DNA of 64,000 nucleotides from Cheiracanthium punctorium. Its lineage: Eukaryota > Arthropoda > Arachnida > Araneae > Cheiracanthiidae. The position numbers and the translations under genes were made by a program. A model generated the notes under the pieces. That model saw only the letters and a program-made list of their open reading frames with translations. It did not search any database and had not been told where the DNA came from. Positions 12,201 through 27,200 of the stretch are shown piece after piece. The stretch is taken from the NCBI GenBank assembly GCA_038373885.1, contig JAWZYV010016568.1, positions 1-64,000 of the forward strand, in the 5' to 3' direction. The stretch's first letter is position 1; each line of letters opens with the position of its first letter.

Positions 12201-15200
12201 ATGCTGCAGATTATTTTATTACTTGCAGAATAATTTAGTCAAATTTACATTAAAGTTACAGGCAAATTTCGGTTTGTGATCCTGGTGCTGCAGATTGATA
12301 CTGAAAATTCTGTTACCCAGCTGGTAAATTTATAGTACTGGTACATTTTCAAATAGTAGGAATGTTTTTCACAAAGCTTATTTTATTAATCTTGAATTTA
12401 TAACTTTCTAGTTACTGTATAATTTTAAGTTTTTGTAATTTTAAGTATAACTCTTCTAAGTATTTAAAATGTAAATGTTCTAAATTTTTTGCTGGTTATG
12501 CATACTAATAAGAATTGAAAACAACTTTCATCTGAACAAAATGTTGACTCCATTATTAGAAATATTGGCTTTCACTATTGTACTAGTTTTGGAATATATT
12601 GAAATACTTCTTGTGTAAACTAATAAAAAATAAATAGTAATGCAATATTGTGTAAATATGAGCTATATTTTGACCAAATTTTAGGGTAAGGAATATGTTA
12701 TTGTATATTTTTATAGAGTTAATCTAATTTTTATAGAGTAAAAATCTATTTTGTACATGTTATCTATAGTTAGCCAATAATAAAAATATATGAGAATTCC
12801 TAGTTTTAAATTCACGAAATAAATGTTGATATAATATTGTACCAAAATTAATTTACTGTAAAAAACTTACATTTTTTTCTTCTTTAATAGTTTATTTCTT
12901 AAGGTATTTTTTTAAATATAAAATAACTGTCATCATCAAAGTACAATTTTTACTTTCTATCTTATAGAAAAGTGTTGGTACACCTGGTTTGACTGGTCTT
13001 GATCGTTTACTTTCTTTCATGATTGTAACAGAGCTCCAGAGTTTAATTCGATCATATGAAAAGCTTATTTTAGGTGACAAAGTTTGGCAAGAACAGTTTA
13101 AAAGTCTCCATTCCTCATTGCAACCCTACAGTAAACTTATAAGTGAGTTTTATTTATTACATTATGTATCTCTCATTAATTAGAAAACATAATATTTAAA
13201 AAAAAAAATTAGTTTGTTAAATATATGGATTAAAACTTTGTTGTTAAGCTGAAATGTTGTAAATTAGCTATAATAATTCTTAAAATGTCCACGATGAAAA
13301 GTGTAGATGAAATATTCTGACATAGCTCTTGATCCGAGATAACTAAACATTCGTCCAATAATCTGCTGACCCCTGCCTGTTTTGTGAATTTAAGATGCTT
13401 CCATTATGCTCCTACCAGCTCTCTCACAGTGCCTCCATAATTAGTAAAATGAGTTATCTAAAGGGGATAAACACCACTGTACACTTGTTACATTTCGAGA
13501 TTTGCTGCAATTGTCACCTAACAGTCGAATTCATAGCTGCCAACTTTAAGCCATTCCATTCAAATAAATATTGAAGACATTTTGAATATCAAAAAGCCCA
13601 CAGAAGGCATGACTAAAAGTGTTTTAAACAAATGCAGAATTTGTACTTACTGTCCATCTGAGAAATACGTATGCAACTACTGCAACAAGACTATTTGTGG
13701 ACATCTGCCAGGAGTCCAAAAGATAAATTTAGTACTTTTCGTTTTTAATTGAAATATTATAATACATTTTTAAGTTATTGTGATTTGTCTGAAATAAATA
13801 AAGAAAATGTAAAAATATGCTTGGTTCTAATGCATAGTCTATGAGTCAAATGATTAGCTACAGAGTGACACTCATTTAAATTTAGCTATCTAGGTTTAAA
13901 CAGAATGAAAGTAAAAAATTATGTCAGAGGCTCAGAAAATTTGAGTTTCCCAAGCTTTACTGTTTGTGCTTACCAACAATAAAAAATACCAGTTATGTAT
14001 TATGAATTCTGTTTTAAAAAAAGTTATTTAAATTTTTTTTATTTATTTTATGTGTACATCGTTTTAGCATTTGTTTTAATGTATAAAGTACATTTAGCTC
14101 TAGGAAAGTATGTATATTTCACATTAAGTGAAATTATAATTCTATTCTTGTGTGTAAATATTAGTGCAAATATTTGTTTTTGCCTGTAAATAGTTATGTT
14201 GAATGTATTAATGCATGATGCATATATAGTCTAATGTCTGTTTACTTCAGTTTTGAAGTATGCAAATTGATGCACATTCCGCATTTAGCAGAATTCATGT
14301 CTGTGTACTTGCATTGTTTAAATAATATTTTTATTTAGATTTGTGTTGAGTATTAGTATGAATTTGTTCAATTTTGGGTGTAAATAATTTTATTGAATTT
14401 GTTTATGCGAGTATAGTATTTTTTGACAGGGTTAGTTTACTACCGGTAGTTACAATCATATGTTAAGAAAATATTCGTTTCTTCCTATGCAAAGAATGGG
14501 TATGCAGCTAGTTTTAAATAAAAACCTTGTTTTTAGAAACAAACGTGCTAGTGTGACTAATATAAGTTCCACATGCTATTGTTATGCCGGGACCTATCCT
14601 ACACAAAAATTTACTAATTAAATCTTAACCAATTATCATCTTCATAATTCAGGCCTAGGAAATTAAATGCTTAATTTTAAAAGTGCTTTGACCGCAATAT
14701 ACCACCCAGGCTCTCGGCGTTACGTGCAAATGCCATTAGGCTAAAAAAAATAAAAGAAAATAAGACCTGAAAGAGAACTGTTGAAATAAATTTACAAGAA
14801 GAGTGATAAATGAAGAGGAGCCGTTTTTACACAAACAAAAAAATTACATTTATTTAATTAAACCTTTAAATCCTTTACATTTGAAAATTAAACTAGATAA
14901 ATCTCGTAAAACATGAAAATACAAAATACGTTACGATACAACATTTTTCCGTACCCCGAGCTGACATTTTCTTAAATTTTTCCTTCTTAATTTTTGAGCT
15001 CATTAAAAACTTAGATGTTAGAAAAAGAAAGAAAGAGAAAAGAAAAACAAACTTATCGAGTGTGAAGGGGGCCCCCATCGCTAATATTAGTCTCTCCTGG
15101 CTCTCGTCATCCTTGCAGCTGCGTGGTCTCACTTGAACAAAATGTCGAAGAAAAGCTCCTCTCATAGGGGAAAAGAAATCTCAATTACAGGAACCAGAAG

Positions 15201-18200
15201 ACCGCTTCCCACGCTCTCACCTCTATTTATGCATTCAGTGCGTAGTCAGTGGAACCTTCCGCCTGGGAAGTAGTTCTCTTGGAAAACAAATGATGGCTGT
15301 TTAAAACTTGAAGTATTGGTATTGTTGACTATTGTTAATTATGCTTTGTTGGTGGATTCATATTTAAAAGATGTTTTTGTTGGAGAAAATATTAAATAAA
15401 TTACATTCTTTATTTGAAACTTTGACTAGCGTGGGTGCATCGATGTTATCCTTCCGCCGATGATGATGATGAAATTTTCCACAATTCAGTTGATACAGTA
15501 AGAATCGATGTTCGTTCGTTGAATATTAATAGAATTAGAAAAGAAAATTAAGAGATTTCTAGAAAAGGAAAATATATTGAAAAGGACTAAAAAAAAATAT
15601 AAAAGTAATTACGAAAACTCTGAGAATTTTCTTAAGGGAAAATTACCAAGTCCCAATTAATGCTATTAATGAAAAATTAAAGTCAGCTCTAAAAAACTCC
15701 ATTTGTCAGCCTTAAAAATTACTGTCAGCTCTTACAAACCATGTTTCAAATAATTAATATTTAAAAGAAAATTGTTACACCAATAATTTCAATTACTTGA
15801 ACGTATGTATAGTTACCTTACACTAAGATGGCAACACGATCGCCAGAATAACGATCTTTTAGATGTTTGGCGCCAAAACGTTAAATACAGAACAAGTAAA
15901 CAAAAAAAAAATATTTTGTCAGCCATGAGCAAATGTTATTAAGATACACAAAATAAATAAAATTTCAAACACTTCATTATTATTTTACTTCATTAATGTG
16001 ATTTAGTTTATTTATATGAAAAATCTCACTTTAATTTAATTTAACTTTAAATTGATATTATAACAAATAATGACTTTAAAAGGAATCACAACACTATTGC
16101 AAGATACTGTACAGAATCATCATTATAATAATACATCAATTTTTGATAGTTTTATTCCTTAATGAATGACATGCTCTTTAACCTTCCTACCCTGTTGAAA
16201 AAAAGTTACGTTTTACCTGGATGGGTCTAATCGACCCAGTTCGTATAGATTTACTCAAGTCTTTTACATTAGTTCCCGTTTGGCGCATTTTGAGTGCTAT
16301 TATTAGTTAATGATTAAGTATGTATATTTTACCTCATTTATACCTCTTTTTTACTGTCCCCTCCTCCTCCAGTTCGACCGATTCTTTGATTGCGTATGTG
16401 GCTTGTTAAAATATTTAAACGCACGAAATAATTACTTACTATTTTACTTATTTCTACATATTTTACTTACATATGAAATATTATTGCACATTACATATTA
16501 TTTTACGTATCAATACAATATTTACAATAGGTATTTGCATGCTCTTGACAAAGAAATGACTGACAAAATCCACATCTTGTCTGAGTTTTTCTATTTTTCT
16601 TAGGGTCGCATTCTTTGCACCTTCCTTGTTTAAGTGTTTTCAAATTATCTGCGTGGAATTCTTTTACAGCTAGTAACTTCTTGTTTATAGCTACCGACAC
16701 ATTCGCTTTTTCCTGGCGATTTCTTTGAGAGTCTGTCAGCTGTTTTCCGAGTTCTTTCAAAAAAGCCGTCTTTTGAAAAGTTTGTGTTCATTATACGACA
16801 GATTGATGTGCATGAAAACAACAAAAGCATTAATTGCAGCTAGATCAATCATATTATAAAACAAACAAACCGGCCACCTCCTTGTCCCTCTCTTACATGT
16901 ATAGGTGGAAGCTAGTTTATCTGCTGTGTCCACTCCACCTTTAGTTTCATTATAATATAAGATTATATCTGGTTTTTTTCATTTTTCTGTGACACTTTTG
17001 CGTACTGATGCATAGTGTAAAGAAGAATCACTGACTTATTTCTTTTTGGAACATACGATACCAGGGTCTTATCCTGTTCAAATACGAACACTGAGGAGAA
17101 TACAGCCCTATCAGGTGATGCTTGATTGAAATTCAGGAGGAATAAACGGTTTATTTTTTCTGAGAGTTCCAACAAGTGTTAGTTTTCTCTTTAACAATTC
17201 TTCTGCAAGGATATAATCAGTGAAAAAATTATCCACCGTTATGTTTCGAGCAGTGCTCTCAACTGCCTTTACCAGGCGCAAAACAACATTTCTTCCTTGG
17301 TTTATATACCGCTCACCATGAAGAAGCTTTCCAGTATAAGCTTCAGCGTTGTACACGTATGCTGTTTTTACATCGGACATCAACCATAATTTAATTCCAT
17401 ACTTCCATCTTCACTTTGTTGGTAAATATTGCCTAAATGGGAACTTGCCTCGAAATGGCACGAGCTATTCATATATCGTCAAACATTCGCAAGGCACAAA
17501 CATCTTCAGAAATTGTGCAAGAAATATCTCAAATAATGATCTTATGGGTGCTAATTTATCCAGGCGTCGACGACTTGTTCTGCTTTCTTTGTTGTCAAAC
17601 CTAAGGAACTGCCTAATTGTTTCAAAGCGTTGTAAAAACATCGTTGCACGAAAAATAGCTCAGCCATTTTCTTCGTTGCACAACTCTTTGAGAGATTCTC
17701 CTGCTGATTTATAAACACCAGCAAGTTTCACGGCTGTTATTGACTGCTCAGTGCTTCGCTGAATTCCATAACGCGTAAGACCAGGACTCAATTTCATAAT
17801 GTTGTGTTGTCTATACAGCAAAAAAATAATAAATAAATAATAATAATAAAAATTGTTAGGAATATCAGCATTTTTTAATAAACAATACATTTTGTAAAAA
17901 TAAAATGAAAAATAACTATAAATTGAAATTAGATTACTTACCGATCTGTGCATGAAATAGAAGCGACTTTACACCATTCAGTTTTGTTTCTACTAACAAA
18001 CGTAGACACTGGCTGAATGCTTTCTTCAATATCTGACGTATCTATCTCTTCATCAGAAATATCTTCATTCGATATGTGATCTGATTCATCTGTTTCAACA
18101 CATTCATCTTCACCTATATCAGATAGATCTGAAAGCTCTTGATCAGAAAGCTCTTGTAAGAGTTTTCTGATCTTTTCTTCAGAAAGTTTATGTTTGCGAT

Positions 18201-21200
18201 ATGTCATGTTATTGATCTAAAAATGAAATGGCTAAGCATACCAGGCAGATAATAGATCATATTTATCCTTCAATATATTGCCGTCATCTATCGACCACAC
18301 AATAAAAAAAAGTCTATTCAAAATATAAATGGTTTTTCCATGTATTTCTACGCATAATGATAACATGGGTCGATTCGACCCAGACAGGTAAAATGTCACT
18401 TTTTTTTCAGGGTGATTAAAGAAAACTCTTACGACTCTGAAAAACTCACATATTAAACGAGTGCACATCTTTGAGGAATACATGAAGTTTGAAAGATCTA
18501 AATTAAAACCTGTGGGAGATAGCGAAAGATCAATTTTAGAAATGGGTCGAATCGACCCAGACAGGGTAGAAATGTTAATGTCACAGAATTTTAAACATTT
18601 TGATGAGGGTATTCAAATCCTCATGCTTTGGATTTAACAAATCATTATTTTCAGCTTCTGAGCAATATTAATGACAGCTGAAACATTATTGTTTTTGCAG
18701 TGCAGCCTTCACGTACATATGGTCCACCTATCAATAAAGTTTCCAAGTATATATCATTTTTAGACAGCTTACTTAAGGCAAGTGTTTTCTTATTGTTATC
18801 TTTTTCATGTAAGTTTATTTATATAACTATAATGTAATAATAGTTGTATAATTATTTTTAAAGGTTGGACAAATGCAACTTCTTAGACGCCGAATTGCAT
18901 ATGAGTTGAATACATCTTGTAAATTTGACTCAAAGCATCTTGAAAGTGCTCTTCAAGCTTTAAATGAGTAAGAGAGTTTTGTTTTAACTGAAATTTTATT
19001 CTGTTATTTCAGTAATCATAAAAAATTATAACATATGCAACATTTATATCTGTTTATTACTTGTATGCACTTATACAAAATGTCACCATATACAGTCAAA
19101 CCTCATATGGTTACCCGCTTATAAGATAACCCTGCATATATGGTCATGCCATCATAGCTATCTCCGTTTATAGTGTCACGTTGATCACAGTGGGCAATAT
19201 TTCTGTAAATTGACAAAGCTGTCTTTCAGTAAGAGATAAGCGATCTAACCTTTCTTTTCATTGTGTTGATAAGGAAAGAGGCAGTTGGGTGGGTTACAAA
19301 AGGGCTACCACCCCCATGTTTATTATTGAAAGTCACGCATTTCTTTAAAAAGAGGATTACATCTTGCTCTATCTACTGTTTAGAAAGGAAAAAAATGTCA
19401 GGTGCAGAGCATATGTCACACCCGTCTCTGGAATAAATTCAAAGTTTGTTTCACGTGTTTTATCACTGTATTTTCATTCTGCTCAGTCCTACTTATGTTT
19501 ATGAGTAACATGGCTGCAAATGCAAAACGAAAGAATTTGTCTCTTACAGAGTAAAAGGCATTAATCAAATCTTTTGAAAAGTCAAGCCTGTCTAAGGCAA
19601 CTTTTGTAAAAACACATGGAGTACCAAAAAAACCTGTAAATAATATTTTGTCTTGAAAATCATCTACTGGAGAATTTAAAAATGGCGCAAGGAAATGGCC
19701 ATGTGTTTCACCTTTTGACAAGGCTGAGCAATCTCTTGATTTGGATAAAAAGTGCCAGATCACAAAATGTGCCAATATCTTCCTTCATCTTAAAAGTAAA
19801 GGCTTTACAATTTGCTGATGAGCTAAGAGAAACCAGTTTCAGTGAAAGCAATGGAATTTTACAAAGATTTACATTATGGCATGACTTAGCTTTAAAAAAA
19901 TATATGCAGTGAAGCTGCTGATGTGAATGACATACAATTAGAGGAATGGAGAGAATCAAAGTTAAGTGATGTTCTCAAGTGGTATAACCCTTGTGATGTT
20001 TAGAACTCTGATGAGTGTGGATTATTCTACCATGTTTTACCCGATAAAACTCTTTATTTTAAAAATGAAAAATGCATAGGATTCAAGAAAAGCAAAGAGA
20101 GACTAAGCATATTAGCGGCTGAAAAAGACTCACTCCCTTGGTCATCGTAAAATTTCTAAGACTCCATTGCATAAAAAACGAAAAATGTTTGGCTGTATTT
20201 TACAATGCAAATGTAGAAGTTTGGATGAAAATTAGAATATGGGAGAAAACTATTCAATGTCTGGATATTAATTTTTCAAAGAAAAAAAGAAAAGTTGTTT
20301 TGATTATCGACAACTGTACTGCACATTGCAACATTCCCCATTTCAATTCAATTGAACTTGTCCCCCCCCTCCCCCCATCCAAATAGCACTAGTATTTCCC
20401 AACCCCTAAATCAGGGAGTAATTCAAAACTTTAAGGTAAACTACAGAAAACTACTCCTTACTGGTATGATTTCTGCTATGGACAAAAATGAAAAGTTTAG
20501 TGTGTCTGTGTTGTATACCCTGTTTTATATCGATAAAGCTTGGAATAATGTATCCAAAAAGACTGTTTCAGACATGCTCGATTTTGCCCCTCTGAAAAAA
20601 GATGTCTCGTCAGACGATGAAGACAATGAAGATGAACCTCTAGCTAAGCTTGCACAACGTCTTCAAAATCACGGATGTGCTGTACCTGATGGAATGGAAT
20701 ATGCAGCAATTGATGATAATGTCGCTTTTTCTACTGAATATTCAGTTGCTGAAATTATTTCAGAAGTCATGAATTCAAATTCTGTAGAAAGCAACGATGG
20801 AGAGAATGATGGTGAACTTGATATTTAGGCTGTAACTCATGCAGAAGTCCGTTGAACACTGTTAGGTTTTTTTTTATGCAATCTTAGGCCTCAGAGGAAC
20901 ATTTTAAAACTGTAAGTGATCTTGAAAAAGTAGGGATAAATAATCTAAACTGAAGGAAAGGCAATTCTACATAAATGAATATTTTAAATGCTTAATTGTG
21001 TTTCTCTTTAAGTATGTTATGCATCAATTATTATTTGTTGCTTTGCGTCTAATTACTGCATCAACAATTAAATAAAAAGTATTAATCTATAACAATATAG
21101 AATTCTACTTTTCCTTATATATTTATATACAGTATTTCTTGCAAAAACATGTATCTGAGTTCAAATAGATGGCTGTTTACTTGTATTGCATATATGGTCA

Positions 21201-24200
21201 TCCCGTTTATAAGGTCCTTTGTTACAATCCCCACGGGTAACTTTATCATGAGGTTTGACTGTATTTCTTTTCTACTAATTCCTTTTCTGTTATTAATTTT
21301 CAAAGGCTTCTGCTTTGGTTTGGTACTTCAAGGTTGATTCATGAATTCTATACTTAAAGAAATGAACAAAAGAATGCTTGCATTTTCTGTGTACTGCTTT
21401 TGCATAATACCTATAGTTTATGATTGGCAGGTCTACTGTTTTTAGAGAAACACTCTTTTCTTCTCATTTCTGAAAAAAATCCCATTTAATTATAATAGAG
21501 TGAGATGCTTAGAAATGTAACAAATGTAGCTTTAGGAACTCTACGCAAATGTATTTAAATAACAGTTTAAGTTGCAATTAAATACATTAAAATAGTAATG
21601 ATAATATGATTTGTTCATTACTCTCATATTAAATTCTTGAGAATTCACTTTTAATTAAGAACATGTTAATCAACATCTATTCTGATGTGTTTTTAGGTGA
21701 CAGTTTTTTTAAGAAAAAAATTTTTTTTTTTTGTCATAAAATAAATATTTTTTCATAAATCTGTATTTATAAATGCTACAAAATAAATAAAAATAAAATA
21801 TATATACAAATCACACAGTCCTCTTATAGATAATGCAGAAGTTTGTTTTGATCTGCAAAATGCTATCCCCTGTGCAATAACTGATAATCACTCTGCAAAA
21901 TAAAATATGCATACATAAATGGAAAAGTATTTACATAGATCATCAGCTACTTCTGTCAAAATATTTTGTATTCAGAATTTAATCACTAAATTTTCTATAT
22001 GCCTTTTAATTGCCAATTATGTGATGCATTTTTATGTTAATTATTGGCAGGGCTATTTTAGCTGATGTTGAAATACATTATAAAGACCCTAGCAAGCCTT
22101 ACCCAAAAGATGATAATCCATTGATGTACGAGCTTTCATCTTACTTGGAATGGTGTGGCATTTCCAATCCACTGGCTAAAGTATTTTTCTTTTATTTATT
22201 ATAGGTCTTTTTGCACTCGTTTCAAACTATAAAGACTTAGAATTATTTAAACATCAGTTTTGTTATATTACCCTTTTATATTTACATTCAGTTTTGTACT
22301 AGTTTAGTGAATATTATTATATAAATATAAGTGGATGCTATTATCAAATAGTACACTGGTCTCTCAATTAGCCAGAATTGGATTATCTGGGTTGCGGCTT
22401 ATCCAGGATGGTCTCAATGGTTTGGTTGGAATATTTGTTAGATTAGGTTGGAAGGAAAGTTTTCTGCCAAAAATAGTAGTTTTTAACAAAGATCCTGAAA
22501 GCAGTTTCTTTAGTGAGAGTAGTAATCACCACCCAAATCTATGATTATCTGCCATTGTTTTTGTAGTTTTTCAAAGCCTTCGGCCCAGAAACATGGGGGG
22601 GGGTGAGACTAAAAACATGTCAATCTCATTTTGGAGGTCTTTTGCTTTGAAGATATCATCAGAAAGATGTAGCTGTAAGTGTCTGCAAGTGTGAAAAAAG
22701 GTAGAAGTCCAAAAGAGCTATGTCAGGGCTATATGGCAAATGAGGCAAAAAAATCCCATTTGAGTCCATACAGAGTCCAGCCGGTGAATGCAGACACATG
22801 TGGTCTTGTATTAGCTTGATGGAACAGTACCTTCTTGTGCCGGAACTCAGTTAGACGTTTTATCTTGATAGTAGCTTTAACATGGACTAGCATCATTCTG
22901 TACACCTTACTGCCTATAATTTTACCTTTTTCCAGATACTCCTTGTTGATAATACCACAGCAATCCCACCAGATACAAAGCATAATCTTTTTGTCAGTCA
23001 AATTTCGCTTTAGGACACTACCGAATGACTCACCAAGTGCAGAATAATCCCTTTTTTGACTTGTGATGAAAAGTGGATTTGCTTTAATAACACACTTGAT
23101 GATGCAGTCCAGAATGCTGTCCTTGCATTGTTATATAAATGCAAGCCTGAACCCATCTGTCCTTATCTGCTTGAGTTAGCTCATGTGGCACCCAGCGATT
23201 GAATTTATACATCAAGTTTATACAATGCATAGCGTGATTAATGATCATGGCACTGATGTGTAATTCCTTAGCTAGCTCTTGAGTGGTTGAGTACTGATCT
23301 TACACAAGTTCTCGCAGATGGGCCTCATCAACATCAGTAGGCTGGCCAAAGGGCTCTGTTTCTTAATGTCAAAGTCCTTGTTTTTGAACTTTCGGCACTA
23401 AAACTTCACAGCATCACATGATGCAACAACAGTACATAAAGCTGTACACATGATTTGGTGACATTCTCTAGCAGACTTTTTGCAACAGAACTGGAAGTAA
23501 ATGATGGTTCTAATCTGGTAGAATGATAGTTCCATTTCAGACACATTGCACAGGGTTCGTAAAGTCATAAACAACTGATTAATTTTGGTTAGTTATAAAA
23601 AAGGGCTCTTTAAACTCATTAATTTTCACTTGTGGTCATAGAATTTGAAAGTTTTCATATAAAAATGTGTCGTGTGATGCCAAATGTGGTAGAACAAATT
23701 TCTACTTCGCCGTCGCCAAACATATGGCTTAGATATTTTTTCTCCCTGCCGTTCTTCCCGGAGAGGGGGAGAAAGAAAATCCTCCTAATGCAAATCAATC
23801 CTTCCTCCCCGTCTTAACGGGCACAATTAAGGAAATTACAATTTGACGGGCTCAACTTAATTGTGCCCGTCAAATTGTAATCAATAATAAATAGTAAGAT
23901 GACTATGAAAAATGATTTTTAATTCGACGTCTACATGAATTTGATCATAATTAACATGCAATGTGTATTACATTTATATTTAATATTAATATGTTAAATA
24001 TATGCAGCGTTCAAGATATAGTACAATAAAGGTACAGTTTGTTTCAATTTACTAATTTATTTATTTTTTTAATTCAATTAGTGTTTACAGGAACACTCAA
24101 AATAGTTCTAACATATTACGCTCACTCTCTATGGACAAGTCGGCAATTACTGAACCGATTCTAAAGATTTTTCACATGTAGAAAGGTACATTATTTCTGA

Positions 24201-27200
24201 GTAATATAGACGAAAACTCATGAATATCGCACAAATCGTTTTTGTTTTTGGAGGGGGGAGGGACATTCAAAATAGTTCGCAAATATTGTAGTAATGGTCT
24301 CCAAACGCAAAAAAAATTAAATAAATAAACAAATAATTTAATTACTATACATATACCATAATTCGTTCAGATGTTTTTTGTGTGATCCATTCGTAATAAA
24401 AACAGTAAAAAGTCTCTAAAACGAAATTCGTTGCAACGAAAATTACCTCTATAACAATAAAATGTTGCGGTTCTTCAGAATTTCCATACAATATAATCTC
24501 TCCAACGCGTAACACAGTTTCCGAAATATTTCATTTTTAAAAATTAAATTTTATATGATGGGTGTAATTTTCATATGTGTACAGTATTATAGTGTTTTAA
24601 CGATTTCATTCACAACTTCGTTTTTATATTATTTATACTTTTCATAGCATAATTTCATAATGATATTCTAATTTACATTTGAAGTATGCTGACTAAACAA
24701 ATTATGTAAAATGTAGTACATATGTAACTAAAAAAATGCGATTTCCTAGGGTCATTAAAAACTCATTAATTTCTATTTTTTGAAACCAGTATGAACCGTG
24801 TTGCACTTAATGATACCAATATTTTTTTACAAATTTTACAATACAATGTTCTAAAAAAAGTCTTTTTCTTTCAAATGCCAAAAATCATTTGGCAAAATAT
24901 GAGCAAACATGCCAACGCGAACTGTTTGCGTAGACAATCTTTGCAGTGGTGGGAAACTTTTGTTATAACCTAATATAATGTTAATTGCGACCTGAAATTA
25001 GTATAAAGCACCACAGTTAAAAGAATCGTGGAGGCCAATTTTATCAAATGAAGAAAATGGAATTCTTATAAAACACAACGATAGCACTGAACTGTAAAGA
25101 CGGTTTACTACAAAAACTAACACTTACAAGTTTTGAGAACATGAAACTGTTTGAAAACTAAATGGATTAACAAAGATTCAAAAATTAAAATGCTACGAAG
25201 CTTGTGGTTCAAAAGAATCAAGGAATTTTTAGAATGTTCTTATGTTGATGAAGAACTCTGTATTGTGTTTGGATGGAGGATTTTTCAGGGGATTATAACG
25301 TGTATTTGTATTATATCTGGAGAAAACTGCCCAGAATACCAGACCTTTCAACTGCCATGTGGTACGCCATAACCCAGGACCTCCACACTTCAGCCTCGTA
25401 CCTTATGAAGGGTGAAGTGACGAATGTAAAACCATGGTGAAATATTGAGCACCACCATGTGCAGTGTCTTATCCTCTAGCCCATGGCAAGGTTAAGTGAT
25501 GAAGGAAGTCATGTTACTCATCGAAAAATTAAATCATGGTAATACATCAGTACATAATGCGTTACTTAATTACTTGGAGCAAGAAGATGAAAGCTTGCTA
25601 AAAAAAAATGATGCTGAGAATTTTGCATTTTAAAGTTCGTCAAAGGGCAAATGAAAAAAGAAAACACATTTCTATCATTTCATTCCTCATGAAACAGAGA
25701 GGGAAAATACTTTTGTTTTTTGGTAATGTACTGATTGTAAATTTAAATAACAATTTATATTCATTCTCTTTCTTTTGTATTAATCAAATTATTAATGTCA
25801 CATTGTATAAAAATTTCACAGTTTCTATAATTATTTCCTTGTACGTAGTATAAGGAAGTAATGTGATCCCGAAAAATTTTGGGGGCCAAATTTCGACAAA
25901 AAATCCGATTTTGACTACCTCTAAATTTAATTTTAAGAATTTTTTCGATGCATCTCATCGTAGGCTAGCATGCACAATCCTATTAATGCGTCTGCAACTC
26001 ATTTTGACCAGCGGCGAGTTTATTGTGGTCAGTTTTTCCATGCCGTCTGTACGTACGTACGTATGTAACTCGCATATCTCAAAAACTATTGGTTGTAGAA
26101 TGTTGAGATTTGATATTTAGGATTGTTCTATGATCTAGTTGTGCACCTCCCTTTTGGTCGCAATCGAATGAATAGTTTATGTACAGGACCGCCCAAAAGA
26201 TTCGAAATACATTACGCTCTATGGGCCGAAATTCATTAAACTCGCATATCTCAAAAACTATTAGGCGTAGAATGTCGAAACTTCATATTTTGGATAGCTG
26301 TAACATCTAGTTGTGCACCTCCCCTTTTGGTTCCATTCCATTGGATAGTTTATCTACAGGACCGCCCAAAACATTCGAAATACATTACGCTCAATGGGCC
26401 GAAATTCATTAAACTCGCATATCTCAAAAACTATTAGGCGTAGAATGTTGAAACTTTATATTTAGGATTGTTGTAACATCTAGTTGTGCACCTCCCCTTT
26501 CGGTTCCATTCGACTGGATAGTTTATCTACAGAACCGCCTAAAAGATTCGAAATACATTACGCTCTATGGGCCGAAATTCATCAAAGCGTTTTTTAGAGG
26601 TATTGGGCTATTTCAAACGACTCAGAAGTGATAAATGCTGTAAAGAGTTAGAAAATGAATTTCTCCATTAAAAAAAGTGTCTTTATCATTTACAGTTCTG
26701 CTACAGGAACACTCAAAAGATTTCCAATACATTACGGTCAATGGCAATTTTAGGAGATTCATCCATTTCAAGCACAATACCGTCCTACCACATAAGTTAG
26801 ATAATGGTCCGACCACGGTCACGTGCCTCCCTCAAGAACTATGCCAAAAGTCGCCAAGCTTGGCGACTTTTTTGTGTACGTGTGTGCATATTTAACTCTC
26901 AAATCTCAAAAACTATTATGAAATTTCATATATAAGATTGTTGTAACATCTAGTTGTGCATCTCGATTTTTGGTTAAAATCTACTGGAGAGTTTATTTAC
27001 AGGACCACCGAAAAGAATTTCAGTACTTTAATGTCTATGGACATCTTCAATATAATACAATTGTAGACAGTCATTGTTTGGTACATGCCCAAAATCTCGC
27101 CGTCTGTCCTCGACCTTGGCGAGTTTTGCCGAAATGTCGCCAAATTTGGCGATAGTCAGTCATTTGGTCCATGCCCAAAGTATCGCCATTTGTCATCGTT

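Noticed and set aside
14893..15165. 90-codon minus-strand open frame
   Set aside because: No known family recognised; half of it is low-complexity hydrophobic and Lys-rich. Kept only as an unexplained stretch.
17349..17714. 121-codon plus-strand open frame
   Set aside because: It lies on the opposite strand of the piggyBac catalytic domain, which reads clearly on the minus strand.
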